A stretch of 64,000 nt of DNA. Origin: Bacteroidota bacterium (GTDB taxonomy: Bacteria; Bacteroidota; Bacteroidia; NS11-12g; UBA9320). Positions 43,331-53,029 of the stretch are shown here, piece by piece; position 1 is the stretch's first letter, and every line of letters starts with the position of its first letter. The notes under the pieces were generated by a model. That model worked only from the letters and a program-made list of their open reading frames with translations, was not told the origin of the DNA and ran no database searches. The stretch is taken from positions 77,114 through 141,113 of the forward strand of contig CANIKO010000010.1 in NCBI GenBank assembly GCA_947468275.1, read 5' to 3'. The translations under genes were made by a program, and so were the position numbers.

Positions 43331-45285
43331 AATTTTTCTTCTTTAACGGGAACAAAAAACTGCCGTTTGTTTTTGCGCCAAATTTTGCCAATGGCAGCCA
43401 TTACTTCTGGCAGTTTGAAAATACTGATACTGCGCGACCTTAAAGCTACAAACAATGACATAACAAAGCTTATTAAAAAATTAAATCCTCCAATTAAAAA
43501 GATTCCAATAAAGGTAAAAACCCAATCAGCTAATGACAAAATATTATCCAATCCCGCTAAAGCTACACCAAATGTGCCAGCAGAAAAAGTGATGTGACGA
43601 ATGTCAATATTTAAACCTAAAAACTTTCCGATCACAAATGTACTTCCTAAAAAAAATCCTAAAGAAATATTACCTGAAATTGGCCCCGCATGAACTCTAA
43701 AAAATTGACTCATATTTTTTAATCTTTCTTTCGAAAAATTTCTAAGCAATAGAGGCTGGCGTTCTATTCGTTCCGGAATTTTATAATACACACTCATGTT
43801 TTCAGTATAGCCCGCTATAATACCTGACAAGAACAAATAAAATCCTGCAATAGCAGCATGCAAAAGTGCCAGGCTTATAAATGGATTTTGATCGTGAATT
43901 GAATGCATGGCTTTGTCTGGGTCCATAATATGGTTTCCAGTTAAATAAAAATAAAACGCCGAAATACAATAGCTAACGGGAAAAGCTACAATCACATTTC
44001 CTGCAAATGCAATAGTTTGTGACCTAGAAACTTTGGCCACCAAATGGGCAAATTTAGAAAAATCACCCCCTTTTTGTGCAGTTTGTAAGGCATGGCTTAA
44101 AGTAGAAGCTGTCATGGCGGGTTGTTTTGTGGCCAATGTAAATTTCCATAAATATATAGCAACAAAACCTATAGCGTAATTAAGGGAATAAAGAAGCGTT
44201 GTAAGAAAAGGAGAGGCATACATATAGTAAATGAGGGTTTTAAAAACCACCAAAAACCCAACCACCAAACCAGCTCCGCAGGCCGATCGAAATAGTTCCC
44301 AATATTCTTTTCGGTTACTAGTAATATAACGTTCGCCAGATTTACTATTGTGTTCGGTAATTTGATGTGCTAATACTCCCAAATTGTCATTTATTATTTG
44401 TGAAAGGCTAAAGCGGCGACTGTGCCAGGTAACCAATTCAATAAAAAGTTTGGTGACAGGAATTTTAAAATCACCGCGTTTGTCTAGACAGTTTATTAAT
44501 AAAATAAGGCGATTATTAAGCTGGTGCATCCGTTGCAACTTATAAGTAATGCCCAATGTTATTCCGAATTTTGCGCGATTTCGATGAGCCATAGCAATAA
44601 AAAAATCAATCTGCCGATGTAGTTTCCGTATTTCGTAAAAAACAGGTTCAATAGCACTGGATTGGTTATTTTTTCTATGTTTTATTATTTCATCTGTATA
44701 ATCATTCAGCAGAAAAAAAGGCGACTGAAGCGTGTTGAAATCGGGCACCATTCCTATAACCTGTGGGTCGTGGCCTAGGTTACAAATACGATTTGTTATG
44801 ATTTCGAGGGAAGCAATAAGTTGAATGTCTAAAGATTCTTCGGTTTCAGAATTGGCATTACCCCAAAGCAATTCTAGCAAATTATGTAATAAGGAATCAC
44901 TTAAGTTAGAAAGCCATTGCCCATCACTTCGCTGCGTGAATAATTTATCAAAAACATATTCTAAAGAATCCTTTTCAAGGAGTGGTGGCAATATCCTTCG
45001 GCCAATTCGGTTTTTGAGTTCCTTATTGAAAGCAGTGGGTGGCAAAATTCCATTTTCAGTAAGAATTTGGCGAGTGTTAAGGTAACTAATAAAATTTGCA
45101 AATTCAGAAGAGAATTCATTTTTTAGTTCAGTATTGTTTTCAAGAGCAGCAATTAATACTGTAAGATTTTTATTGGCAGCAGAAGCATCTGAAGCATCTG
45201 CAGGCCGCAAAATAGTTATTAATTCGGCCAGCACATTTAGCCTGTTTTCGGGTGCCTCACAAAAATTTCTTAATACCGATTCCAA
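43327..45285 (-). CDS. COG4389-type membrane protein ('site-specific recombinase' family by label)
   Basis: This 652-residue protein resembles the family called site-specific recombinase (PF10136/Gcr). The first 330 residues are soluble and helical. Residues about 335-620 contain roughly seven hydrophobic segments (GLVVGFLVVFKTLIYYMY, AIGFVAIYLW, LALLHAAIAGFYLFLSG, GFFLGSTFVIGKF, FIGIFLIGGFNFLISF). No tyrosine- or serine-recombinase motif is visible. It is better described as a polytopic inner-membrane protein of unknown role. The start is TTG at 45285. Confidence 0.7.
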   Translation of the reverse strand: MESVLRNFCEAPENRLNVLAELITILRPADASDASAANKNLTVLIAALENNTELKNEFSSEFANFISYLNTRQILTENGILPPTAFNKELKNRIGRRILPPLLEKDSLEYVFDKLFTQRSDGQWLSNLSDSLLHNLLELLWGNANSETEESLDIQLIASLEIITNRICNLGHDPQVIGMVPDFNTLQSPFFLLNDYTDEIIKHRKNNQSSAIEPVFYEIRKLHRQIDFFIAMAHRNRAKFGITLGITYKLQRMHQLNNRLILLINCLDKRGDFKIPVTKLFIELVTWHSRRFSLSQIINDNLGVLAHQITEHNSKSGERYITSNRKEYWELFRSACGAGLVVGFLVVFKTLIYYMYASPFLTTLLYSLNYAIGFVAIYLWKFTLATKQPAMTASTLSHALQTAQKGGDFSKFAHLVAKVSRSQTIAFAGNVIVAFPVSYCISAFYFYLTGNHIMDPDKAMHSIHDQNPFISLALLHAAIAGFYLFLSGIIAGYTENMSVYYKIPERIERQPLLLRNFSKERLKNMSQFFRVHAGPISGNISLGFFLGSTFVIGKFLGLNIDIRHITFSAGTFGVALAGLDNILSLADWVFTFIGIFLIGGFNFLISFVMSLFVALRSRSISIFKLPEVMAAIGKIWRKNKRQFFVPVKEEKF

Positions 45286-45391
45286 CAGATATAATTTACT
45301 ACAATGATATTTAATAAAACCCGAATAAAAAGAAAGTGAAAGCTACTTTTTTGCTAATTTTCAAATTTCCGTTTTTTCAAATCATTCTTCC

Positions 45392-45399
45392 TAATTTTG
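45392..45399 (+). promoter_or_regulatory. Candidate promoter -7 box for mpl
   Basis: TAATTTTG lies 4 bases before the ATG of mpl, whose N-terminus (MRVHFISIGG) is fixed by homology. The message is therefore likely leaderless. Confidence 0.55.
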
Positions 45400-45403
45400 C
45401 CCG

Positions 45404-46735
45404 ATGCGAGTTCATTTTATTTCAATAGGCGGAGCGGTAATGCATAACATGGCTTTGGCCTTGCACTGCATGGGTTATAAGGTGTCAGGTAGTGACGATG
45501 AAATTTTTGAACCAGCCCTTTCCCGACTTAAATTACAAGGGTTATTGCCGGATCAATTTGGTTGGGACACCAGCCGAATTACTCCTGATATCGATTTTAT
45601 CATTTTGGGGATGCACGCTCGGGGCGATAATCCGGAATTGATAAAAGCTAAATTGTTGGGTTTAAAAATTTATTCATTTCCTGAATATGTTTACGAACAC
45701 AGCAAAAATAAAATACGGATTGTAATAGGAGGTAGTCATGGAAAAACTAGCACTACAGCAATGATAATGCATGTTTTAAACCACAAAAATATTGATTTCG
45801 ATTATTTGGTAGGTTCTCAACTGGAAGGATTTGAACGCATGGTAAAGCTGAGCCATGCCCCAATTATTGTTATTGAAGGGGATGAATATTTAACTTCGGC
45901 ATTGGATTTAAAACCTAAGTTTCATTGGTACAAACCACATACGGCTATCCTGACTGGTATTGCTTGGGACCACATAAATGTATTTCCTACTTATGATTTT
46001 TATGTAGAACAGTTTAAAATTTTTATTGACAGCATTGAGCCCGGCGGAACACTAATTTATTGCAATGAGGATGAGGATTTAGTAAAACTAGCCGGCCAAG
46101 CCAATTGCTCTGCTCTGCCTTATGAGGTTCCTGAACATACTATTGAAAATGGAACTACCACTATACATTTGAATGGAATGGATTATCCTTTGCAGGTATT
46201 TGGCAAACACAATTTATTGAATTTGCAAGCAGCCATGATGGCTTGCAAAACTATTGGAGTTTTGGAAACGGAGTTTTGGGAAGCTATTTCCAATTTTACA
46301 GGAGCGGCCAAACGACTTGAAAAAATTAAAGATACCGGTACCATAAAAATATTTAGAGATTTTGCCCATTCGCCTTCCAAACTAAAGGCCACCGTAAAAG
46401 CCGCTATCGGGCAATTTGAAGGATTTAATATTATTGGGGTTTTTGAACTTCATACCTTTAGTAGTTTAAATGCTGATTTTTTAAAGGAGTATAGAGATGC
46501 CATGAAGGGATTGGACACTTCAATTGTTTATTATAATAGCCATGTGTTTGAGCTGAAAAAGATGAAAATGCTAAGTCCTCATTTTGTAAGCCAACAATTC
46601 GGAGGTGTAATGGTGATAAACGAAAACTCACATTTGAAGGAAATCATTCAATCCAAACTCACGGATAGAAATATTTTATTGTTCATGAGTTCAGGTAATT
46701 TTGACGGAATGAATTTGTTAAATTTCGGAGGATAA
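45404..46735 (+). CDS. mpl: UDP-MurNAc:L-Ala-gamma-D-Glu-meso-DAP ligase (peptidoglycan recycling)
   Basis: Mpl reattaches the recycled tripeptide to UDP-MurNAc. This 443-residue Mur ligase has the N-terminal Rossmann part (MRVHFISIGGAVMHNMA), the ATP P-loop GGSHGKTSTTAM near residue 112, the middle-domain EGDEYLTSALDLKPK and the DFAHSPSK motif typical of Mpl (MurC lacks this form). It supports a meso-DAP peptidoglycan. The 3' end overlaps the convergent histidine kinase gene by 18 bases. Confidence 0.93.
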   Translation: MRVHFISIGGAVMHNMALALHCMGYKVSGSDDEIFEPALSRLKLQGLLPDQFGWDTSRITPDIDFIILGMHARGDNPELIKAKLLGLKIYSFPEYVYEHSKNKIRIVIGGSHGKTSTTAMIMHVLNHKNIDFDYLVGSQLEGFERMVKLSHAPIIVIEGDEYLTSALDLKPKFHWYKPHTAILTGIAWDHINVFPTYDFYVEQFKIFIDSIEPGGTLIYCNEDEDLVKLAGQANCSALPYEVPEHTIENGTTTIHLNGMDYPLQVFGKHNLLNLQAAMMACKTIGVLETEFWEAISNFTGAAKRLEKIKDTGTIKIFRDFAHSPSKLKATVKAAIGQFEGFNIIGVFELHTFSSLNADFLKEYRDAMKGLDTSIVYYNSHVFELKKMKMLSPHFVSQQFGGVMVINENSHLKEIIQSKLTDRNILLFMSSGNFDGMNLLNFGG

Positions 46736-47824
46736 AATTAAATATTGCGGAAATTCAATGTTAAAAGTGGCGCCTTCATTATTTTTACTTTCGAAAGAAA
46801 TTTGACCATTCATCATTTCTAAATATTGCTTTACAATATTTAGTCCTATGCCTGTTCCTTGAATACTTTTGGTGTTACTGGCTCTAAAAAATGGAGTAAA
46901 TAATTTGCTTTGATCTTTCTCTGGAATACCAATACCATGATCTTGAACAGTTAGAGTTACATTCTTATTTTCAATGAATGACGTAACTATTATTTCTGTA
47001 TTTTCCTGAGAATATTTAATAGCGTTTGAAATAAGATTTATCAAAATATTTCTTAACAATTCATCCGAATTATCAATTACCAAATCTCCCCTGTGTTTAT
47101 AAATAATTCTTTGATTTTTTTTATTGGCAAGCACATCCAATTCGTCAACTACTTCATTAATAAATTCAGGTAAATTAATTAGAGAATGGCCTATCGTGAT
47201 CTTACCACTTTCAATTTTCCCCAACGAAAGAAAATTATTTAGGATATCGGAGAGGTTTTTAACATTAGAATAAATTCGGTTTATATGCTTTATTAATTTT
47301 TCATCTTTTTCATTTGCATTATACATTTCTATGATTGATGCACTCGAATTAATAGCCGCCAAAGGAGTTCTCAATTCATGAGATGCCATAGAAATAAAAT
47401 TTGACTTCATTTCATTCAATTCCGTTTCTTTTGCTAGTAATTCAGTAAGTTTTGCAGTCCGCAATTTTACTTTTTCCTCCAAATTGTTATTTAATTTGAT
47501 GATCTGATTTTGTTTATGATTAATTTTTAAAATCATAAGAGAACAAAACAAAACTCCAAATAATGCAAATAAGCGGTTAATAAATGCAACATCCGCTATA
47601 AGAATATTAGGATTTGATGGAGAAAGAAAAAAGCCTAAAATTATTAGAAAAATTGCCAAAATTGAAGTTATAATGATAAATCTGCTGTCAGAAAAAAAAA
47701 GTAAAAGAGGGATAGCTGTTATATAAAGCATTCCATCGGCAATACCCAATGGAGTATATAAATCAAGGCAAAAAAACATAATAAAAAAGGCAAAGAGGAT
47801 TAAGTTAATGTAAGTTGACCTCAT
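46718..47824 (-). CDS. Membrane-bound sensor histidine kinase (orphan)
   Basis: Residues 1-100 form about four hydrophobic segments (NLILFAFFIMFFCL, MLYITAIPLLLFF, FIIITSILAIFLIILGFF, LFALFGVLFCSLMIL). A coiled coil leads to the HisKA domain with MASHELRTPLAA (phosphoacceptor H149), and HATPase boxes follow: N in LINLISNAIKY, DHGIGIPEKD, GTGIGLNIV. No receiver or sensor domain with a known ligand is present and no response regulator is adjacent, so its partner is elsewhere. Signal unknown. Confidence 0.92.
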   Translation of the reverse strand: MRSTYINLILFAFFIMFFCLDLYTPLGIADGMLYITAIPLLLFFSDSRFIIITSILAIFLIILGFFLSPSNPNILIADVAFINRLFALFGVLFCSLMILKINHKQNQIIKLNNNLEEKVKLRTAKLTELLAKETELNEMKSNFISMASHELRTPLAAINSSASIIEMYNANEKDEKLIKHINRIYSNVKNLSDILNNFLSLGKIESGKITIGHSLINLPEFINEVVDELDVLANKKNQRIIYKHRGDLVIDNSDELLRNILINLISNAIKYSQENTEIIVTSFIENKNVTLTVQDHGIGIPEKDQSKLFTPFFRASNTKSIQGTGIGLNIVKQYLEMMNGQISFESKNNEGATFNIEFPQYLILSSEI

Positions 47825-48013
47825 AATATAGTTAATTAGGTTTGTTTGAATAAACGGCTTTTATATTTACTAACTGCATCAGTAAATTTGAAAAGTATAT
47901 TTATACATTTCAAAAATAAAAAAAAATCTCAAAACGTTGTATTTTTAAAAAGTTAATTTTTTTTTGAGTTTTAACTCTGGGGGTTGAACCTTAGATTACT
48001 TAGGTAAATATTC

Positions 48014-48021
48014 TATTTTTG
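48014..48021 (+). promoter_or_regulatory. Candidate promoter -7 box for lipoprotein-cargo operon
   Basis: TATTTTTG lies 6 bases before the ATG at 48028 and overlaps the TTG that begins the track's ORF, so the ATG is the true start and the message is probably leaderless. Confidence 0.5.
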
Positions 48022-48027
48022 TACTTC

Positions 48028-48474
48028 ATGCGTTTGCCAAAAATTTTACAAATACTATTGCTGTTCCTCGTCATTTTTGTTTTGATTAATAGTGGTTGTA
48101 AAAGCAAATCACATAATCATAAAATAGTGAAACGTAAGGATAGCTTGCAGAATTATCCCTATTGGATAGGCATGATGAATGATCCGAATGTAAATTATTA
48201 CAAGGCCGTAGAGGCTTTTGAAAAATATTGGGAACACCGACCAAAACCTACTGAAGTTGATGGAGAAGGAAAGGATATTTTTGGTAAAGACAAATCGAAG
48301 GAGGAAAAAGAAGAGGAAACTAATCGTTCCATTGCATACGTTTATGAATACAAGCAATTTTTAAATTGGATGCAAATCAATAAAAACTTGGTAAAACCTG
48401 ACGGCACAATCATGACCTCAGAAGAAGTAATAGAACAATGGAAAAAACAAAACAACGACACTCTAAAAAGATGA
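48028..48474 (+). CDS. Small lipoprotein translationally coupled to a T9SS cargo protein
   Basis: From the ATG at 48028 this is 148 residues: MRLPKILQILLLFLVIFVLINSGC, lipobox INSGC. The mature part (SKSHNHKIVKRKDSL...) is short, charged and apparently helical, with DPNVNYYKAVEAFEKYWEHRP as its best-defined segment. The stop overlaps the next start as ATGA. I do not recognise the family. Tight coupling suggests a chaperone, anchor or secretion partner for the large protein; this is an inference. Confidence 0.75.
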   Translation: MRLPKILQILLLFLVIFVLINSGCKSKSHNHKIVKRKDSLQNYPYWIGMMNDPNVNYYKAVEAFEKYWEHRPKPTEVDGEGKDIFGKDKSKEEKEEETNRSIAYVYEYKQFLNWMQINKNLVKPDGTIMTSEEVIEQWKKQNNDTLKR

Positions 48475-51400
48475 ATAAAATAGTAATTTTAATTTTTTGC
48501 GGCCTTTTGTCAACCATCGGTTTTGCTCAAAATTTGGCTAACTTTACACAGGTTGGTCCGGTAAAATTTCCGGATAACCCAAGTGTGCAAACAACCGGCA
48601 TGGGAAGGGTTTCGCAGCTTGTATATCACCCCAAAGATAGTAATATCATGTTTGCAGTGACCTCATCGGGAGGAGTTTTTAAATCTTCAAACGAAGGTGC
48701 TTCTTGGCGACCAATCAGTGATTTTTTACCTCAAACGTATTGTGCGTCATTAGCTATTAATCCCCAAAATCCTAAAGTAATGTACTTAGGAACTGGAGAT
48801 GCTAACTACGATGTAAATTACTATCGTGGGGGTATGGGAGTATGGAAAACGTTAAATGGAGGCAATTCTTGGTTTCAGTCGTCGTATGGTATTGGAAACA
48901 AACTGGTTTCGTATATTCTTATGACTCCCGGTGATAGCACAACTTTAATTGCTGCCTGTTCAGATGGAATTTATAAGAGCACAGATGCAGGTGCCTCTTG
49001 GACAAAAAAAACAACTGTTAATGTTAGTTATCGAGATTTAAAGTATCAGCCCCAAAGCAATAGAATTATTTATTCAGCCACCAATACAAATTTTTTTCGT
49101 TCCTATGATAATGGAACTTCCTGGATTCAATCAACGGTTAATAGCTCTATTACTTGTGCCGGTATAAAAATAGCCGTTTGCCCAAAAGACACGTCAAAAT
49201 TATTTTGTTTAGTATGGAAAAATGGAGCAACAAGCCCTTTTGGTGGTGTTTATAAATCCACCAACAATGGAACTACCTTTTCATTGCAAGTAGATACCCC
49301 AAATATTTTGGGGTATTCCTCTAATGGCACTAGCATGGACGGGCAGGGATCTTACAATTTAGCTATTGCAAGTGACCCTTCCAATTCAAACACACTGTAT
49401 TTTGCAGGAATAAACATTTGGAAATCTACCAATCAAGGTGTGTCGTTTACTTTAAAATCGCACTGGGGTTATGGGGTTCATGCCGATAAGCATGGGTTTC
49501 TTTTTTCACCTTTTAACCCAAATAAATTATTTGTATACCACGATGGCGGGATAGATCGAAGTACTGATGGTGGAACTACCTGGACCACATTGGAAGATGG
49601 ATTAAGTGCCTCCGAATTTTACCAATTGGGAAATAGTGGCTTATATAATGATTATGTAATAGGCGGATTGCAAGATAATGGAATGGATGTGGCAACAGAT
49701 AAAAAATTTCAAACTGTGCGAGGTGGCGACTGGGGCGGTGATTTTGCCTTTGATGCTTTTAACAGCCAATTGCTGTATGAAAATGGCGGAATTAAACGAA
49801 ACATCGTGACGAATGCCACTGGTAATATTCACGGAAAAGGCGGAATTTACAGCGTTCATCCCAACGATAGCAACGTAATGTTTGAAGCTACTACCGATAT
49901 TTTCAGAACCAAAAATTTAAGAGCCATTCCTGATACCAATGTGGCTTGGACCAAAATTTCAAGCTTTTCAGGAACCACAAAACAGGTGGACATGGCTTAT
50001 TCAAAATTTTCGAAAGGAACTTTTTATGCAGCCTTTACCCCGCAATTTCTTTACAGAAGTGTTGATATTAACGCAACAACTCCTAGTTTTACAAAAATTA
50101 CAACCTTTCCTTTTAAAAGTGGCGAAGAAATAAAACAATTGGAAACCTGTGATTATGATTCAAATATTCTTTATGTATTAACCAACCAATCCCGAATTTT
50201 AAAATCAAAAGATAAAGGTGCTACTTGGACCAGTTTGAATAAAAATTTACCTACTTCCACCATTATAAAATTTTTATTAGACCAAAAAGCAGGAGACTCA
50301 AGTATGTATGTCTGCAATGCCTTTGGTGTATATTACCGTAACAAATTAATGAATAATTGGATTTCGTTTTCACAAGGATTGCCTACAATTACCCAAATTA
50401 CAGACATGGAAATTATGTGTGACGGCACATCGAAAAGTCGTTTACATATTTCAACTTGGGGTCGTGGAATTTGGCAAACGGATTTATATAAGAGCACCAC
50501 TGTTCCTCCAGTTGCCTACTTTGAGGTTCAGCAATCATCAACACAAAGCTGTGTAAATACAGTAATTTTAGTTGACAATTCCATTTTTTCCCCGACTTCA
50601 CGTAAATGGCAAATTAGCCCATCCAAAGGTTGGAATTATATAAATGGTACCGATTCATCTTCAACTCGGGCCGAAATACAATTTATAACTGCGGGTCCTT
50701 ATTTTATATCACTCTTTGTTGCCAACAGCAAAGGTTCAGATATCAAAATCATAAATTATAATTATTCAAGCCTTTCTACAGCCGCCACTTGCACCACCAC
50801 CACAACCCTTTTAGGCGGTTATGGTATTGGCATTTATCAATTTGAATTAAATACAATTAATAATCCTTCGGGAGCGGGAAGTTATAGTTATGAAGATTTT
50901 TCGTGTAAAGGCAATACATTTTTAAAAGCCTCAACAAGTTACACAGCTTGGGTAACGAGTGGAACCTATAATAATGAGAACGCCAAAATTTATATTGACT
51001 ACAACAATAACGGAGTTTTTACCGATGCTAATGAATTGGTTGGAACTATGGCTAGCGGCAAAGGAAGGCGATCCTGCACATTTACAACGTTAGCAACTCC
51101 TCCGGTACTCAATAAATTTATCAGACTAAGAGTGGTTTCCGATTTTAATAATGTGACGGCTCCTTGTGGCACACTCGGTTATGGCCAAAGTGAAGATTAT
51201 GCCATTTATTTAGATAAAGTAAAACCGTATGTAAATATTAATATTCCCAAACCAACAGTGAGCAGCAGTTTTACCGCCACATTTAAAACTTCTGAAGTAG
51301 TAAATGGATTTGATTCAAAAGATATAACGGTTAGCAATGCGACCATCAGCAACTTTATTCAGAACGATGCTTCCACGTTTACTGCCAAGATTTCACCCCT

Positions 51401-52916
51401 TTATAACGGACTTGTGAAAATTAATATTTTAGGAAATGGATTTACTGACGTAGCCGGGAATTTGAACAGTCCTACCTCAGATTCAACCCAATTTTTCTTG
51501 GGAATTAAGTCATTCACATTTGCTGGAGCTAGTGTTAAAGATAGCTTACTTCAAACCCCAACCGGTGGTAGTATTATTTGTAATGTTCCTTTTGAAACCT
51601 CATTAGATTCATTGGCAGCCACTTTTATATTAAGCGATACCTCAACAGCTTATCTAGTAGCTAGATTGCAAACTAATGGCGTGTCTAAAAACGACTTTAA
51701 TAACCTGTTGACCTATACCATAAAAGCCAAAGATACTTTGCTTACCAAAATATATACAGTTGAGGTTATTGTAAATAAAAACCCTGAGTGTAAGTTATTA
51801 ACCTATGGATTTGCAAGCCCGGCAGTGAGTGGCACAATTACCCAAATTTCTAATGGGGGTATTGTAAATGTTACGGTTCCGTTTGGAACATCAATAAAAA
51901 ACCTCATCGCTTTATTTACAATAAGCGATAGTGCAAAAGCGTATATTAATTCAGTTAAACAAAACAGTAACAGCTCAGCTAATGATTTTACATTTCAGGT
52001 AGTGTATAAAATTATAGCCCAAGATGCTAGCTACTCAAACACCTATACGGTGAATGTAATCTTTGGCAAAAGCAAATCGTGCGATATGTTGTCTTATGCC
52101 ACTAAAACACCCTCTGCTTTAGGAACTATAACACCTACAGGAACTACCGGCGGAACCATACAGGTTTCCTTGCCATTTGGAACTTCCTTAACCAATTTAA
52201 TAGCTTTATTTACAGTGAGTGATAGTGCTAAGGTTTATATTAAAAAAGTAGTACAACAATCAGGAATTACCATAAATGATTTTTCATCTATAGTAACTTA
52301 TAAATTAGTGGCTCATGATACCAATTTTTCAAAAACATATTTGGTAACTGTATCAATTTTACCCAATACAGCTGCAGATTTAATTACTTACAGTATCCTT
52401 AATCCTGCTGTAACAGGCACTATTACACCAGCTGCATTTGGAGGATATGTAACAATGACCGTTCCTTTTGCTACCAGCGTCACCAATTTAGTGGCCCAAT
52501 TTACATTGAGCGATAGTGCCAAAGCATTTGTGAAAGGCATTGCGCAGCAAAGTACCGTTACCCAAAATGATTATACCGATACCTTGATTTTTGTGGTCAC
52601 TGCACAAAACAAAATTGCCAGCAAAAAATATTTAATCACAGTAAATAAAAGCCCTGCTTCGGCTTCACAAATTACCAATGGGAAGCTTGAAATTTACCCT
52701 AACCCGGCTATCAATGAATTGAGAATTGGTTCTAATCCGGTGTTTAAGGCTAACACTCAATTTCAAATTTGTGATGTATTGGGGCAGATAATGATGTATA
52801 GCCAACTTAAAGCTTCCCAATCTGCCATTGATATTTCAAACCTTTCTGCCGGTATTTATTACCTTAAAATATTTACGGATGAAGGTTTTGTGATTGGTAA
52901 ATTTTTGAAAGAGTAA
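48471..52916 (+). CDS. Large BNR/VPS10-like T9SS cargo protein (type A sorting domain)
   Basis: The track start at 48438 overlaps the lipoprotein gene; the ATG at 48471 gives MNKIVILIFCGLLSTIGFAQ, a clean signal peptide, 1481 residues. Residues about 30-680 form a beta-propeller with Asp-box repeats (STDAGASW, STDGGTTW, SKDKGATW) of the VPS10/sortilin or xyloglucanase type. A GEVED-like domain (YIDYNNNGVFTDANELVG) lies at about 810-930, an Ig-like module at about 930-1020, four repeats at about 1020-1400, and the type A sorting domain (KLEIYPNPAINEL...GIYYLKIF) at the end. The propeller could bind glycans or hydrolyse them; active-site residues were not identified. Confidence 0.9.
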   Translation: MNKIVILIFCGLLSTIGFAQNLANFTQVGPVKFPDNPSVQTTGMGRVSQLVYHPKDSNIMFAVTSSGGVFKSSNEGASWRPISDFLPQTYCASLAINPQNPKVMYLGTGDANYDVNYYRGGMGVWKTLNGGNSWFQSSYGIGNKLVSYILMTPGDSTTLIAACSDGIYKSTDAGASWTKKTTVNVSYRDLKYQPQSNRIIYSATNTNFFRSYDNGTSWIQSTVNSSITCAGIKIAVCPKDTSKLFCLVWKNGATSPFGGVYKSTNNGTTFSLQVDTPNILGYSSNGTSMDGQGSYNLAIASDPSNSNTLYFAGINIWKSTNQGVSFTLKSHWGYGVHADKHGFLFSPFNPNKLFVYHDGGIDRSTDGGTTWTTLEDGLSASEFYQLGNSGLYNDYVIGGLQDNGMDVATDKKFQTVRGGDWGGDFAFDAFNSQLLYENGGIKRNIVTNATGNIHGKGGIYSVHPNDSNVMFEATTDIFRTKNLRAIPDTNVAWTKISSFSGTTKQVDMAYSKFSKGTFYAAFTPQFLYRSVDINATTPSFTKITTFPFKSGEEIKQLETCDYDSNILYVLTNQSRILKSKDKGATWTSLNKNLPTSTIIKFLLDQKAGDSSMYVCNAFGVYYRNKLMNNWISFSQGLPTITQITDMEIMCDGTSKSRLHISTWGRGIWQTDLYKSTTVPPVAYFEVQQSSTQSCVNTVILVDNSIFSPTSRKWQISPSKGWNYINGTDSSSTRAEIQFITAGPYFISLFVANSKGSDIKIINYNYSSLSTAATCTTTTTLLGGYGIGIYQFELNTINNPSGAGSYSYEDFSCKGNTFLKASTSYTAWVTSGTYNNENAKIYIDYNNNGVFTDANELVGTMASGKGRRSCTFTTLATPPVLNKFIRLRVVSDFNNVTAPCGTLGYGQSEDYAIYLDKVKPYVNINIPKPTVSSSFTATFKTSEVVNGFDSKDITVSNATISNFIQNDASTFTAKISPLYNGLVKINILGNGFTDVAGNLNSPTSDSTQFFLGIKSFTFAGASVKDSLLQTPTGGSIICNVPFETSLDSLAATFILSDTSTAYLVARLQTNGVSKNDFNNLLTYTIKAKDTLLTKIYTVEVIVNKNPECKLLTYGFASPAVSGTITQISNGGIVNVTVPFGTSIKNLIALFTISDSAKAYINSVKQNSNSSANDFTFQVVYKIIAQDASYSNTYTVNVIFGKSKSCDMLSYATKTPSALGTITPTGTTGGTIQVSLPFGTSLTNLIALFTVSDSAKVYIKKVVQQSGITINDFSSIVTYKLVAHDTNFSKTYLVTVSILPNTAADLITYSILNPAVTGTITPAAFGGYVTMTVPFATSVTNLVAQFTLSDSAKAFVKGIAQQSTVTQNDYTDTLIFVVTAQNKIASKKYLITVNKSPASASQITNGKLEIYPNPAINELRIGSNPVFKANTQFQICDVLGQIMMYSQLKASQSAIDISNLSAGIYYLKIFTDEGFVIGKFLKE
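51501..52660 (+). repeat. Four tandem beta repeats in the VPS10-like cargo protein
   Basis: Four units of about 96 residues share ...VP FGTS ... L.A.FT.SDSAKAY...NDF...Y.I.A.D...KTYTV. Copies read NVPFETSLDSLAATFILSD, TVPFGTSIKNLIALFTISD, SLPFGTSLTNLIALFTVSD and TVPFATSVTNLVAQFTLSD. They resemble DUF5018-type modules and lie between an Ig-like module and the sorting domain, probably as a stalk. Confidence 0.75.
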
Positions 52917-53029
52917 CCAGTGAAATTATTTAATGTTTTAAATTCCTTTCGCGAATGATACTCATTTTTTAATCGTCTAAAAAACAAGTAAGTGCAAAAT
53001 CCATTGTTTCAACCGCCGCGAAATTAAAA

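Noticed and set aside
43327-45285. Active site-specific recombinase and linked mobile element
   Set aside because: No recombinase motifs, no inverted repeats or direct repeats around it, and clear membrane segments.
47825-48013. Possible structured RNA upstream of the lipoprotein-cargo operon
   Set aside because: Only short AT-rich inverted repeats (such as GAGTT/AACTC) are present; not enough for an RNA call.
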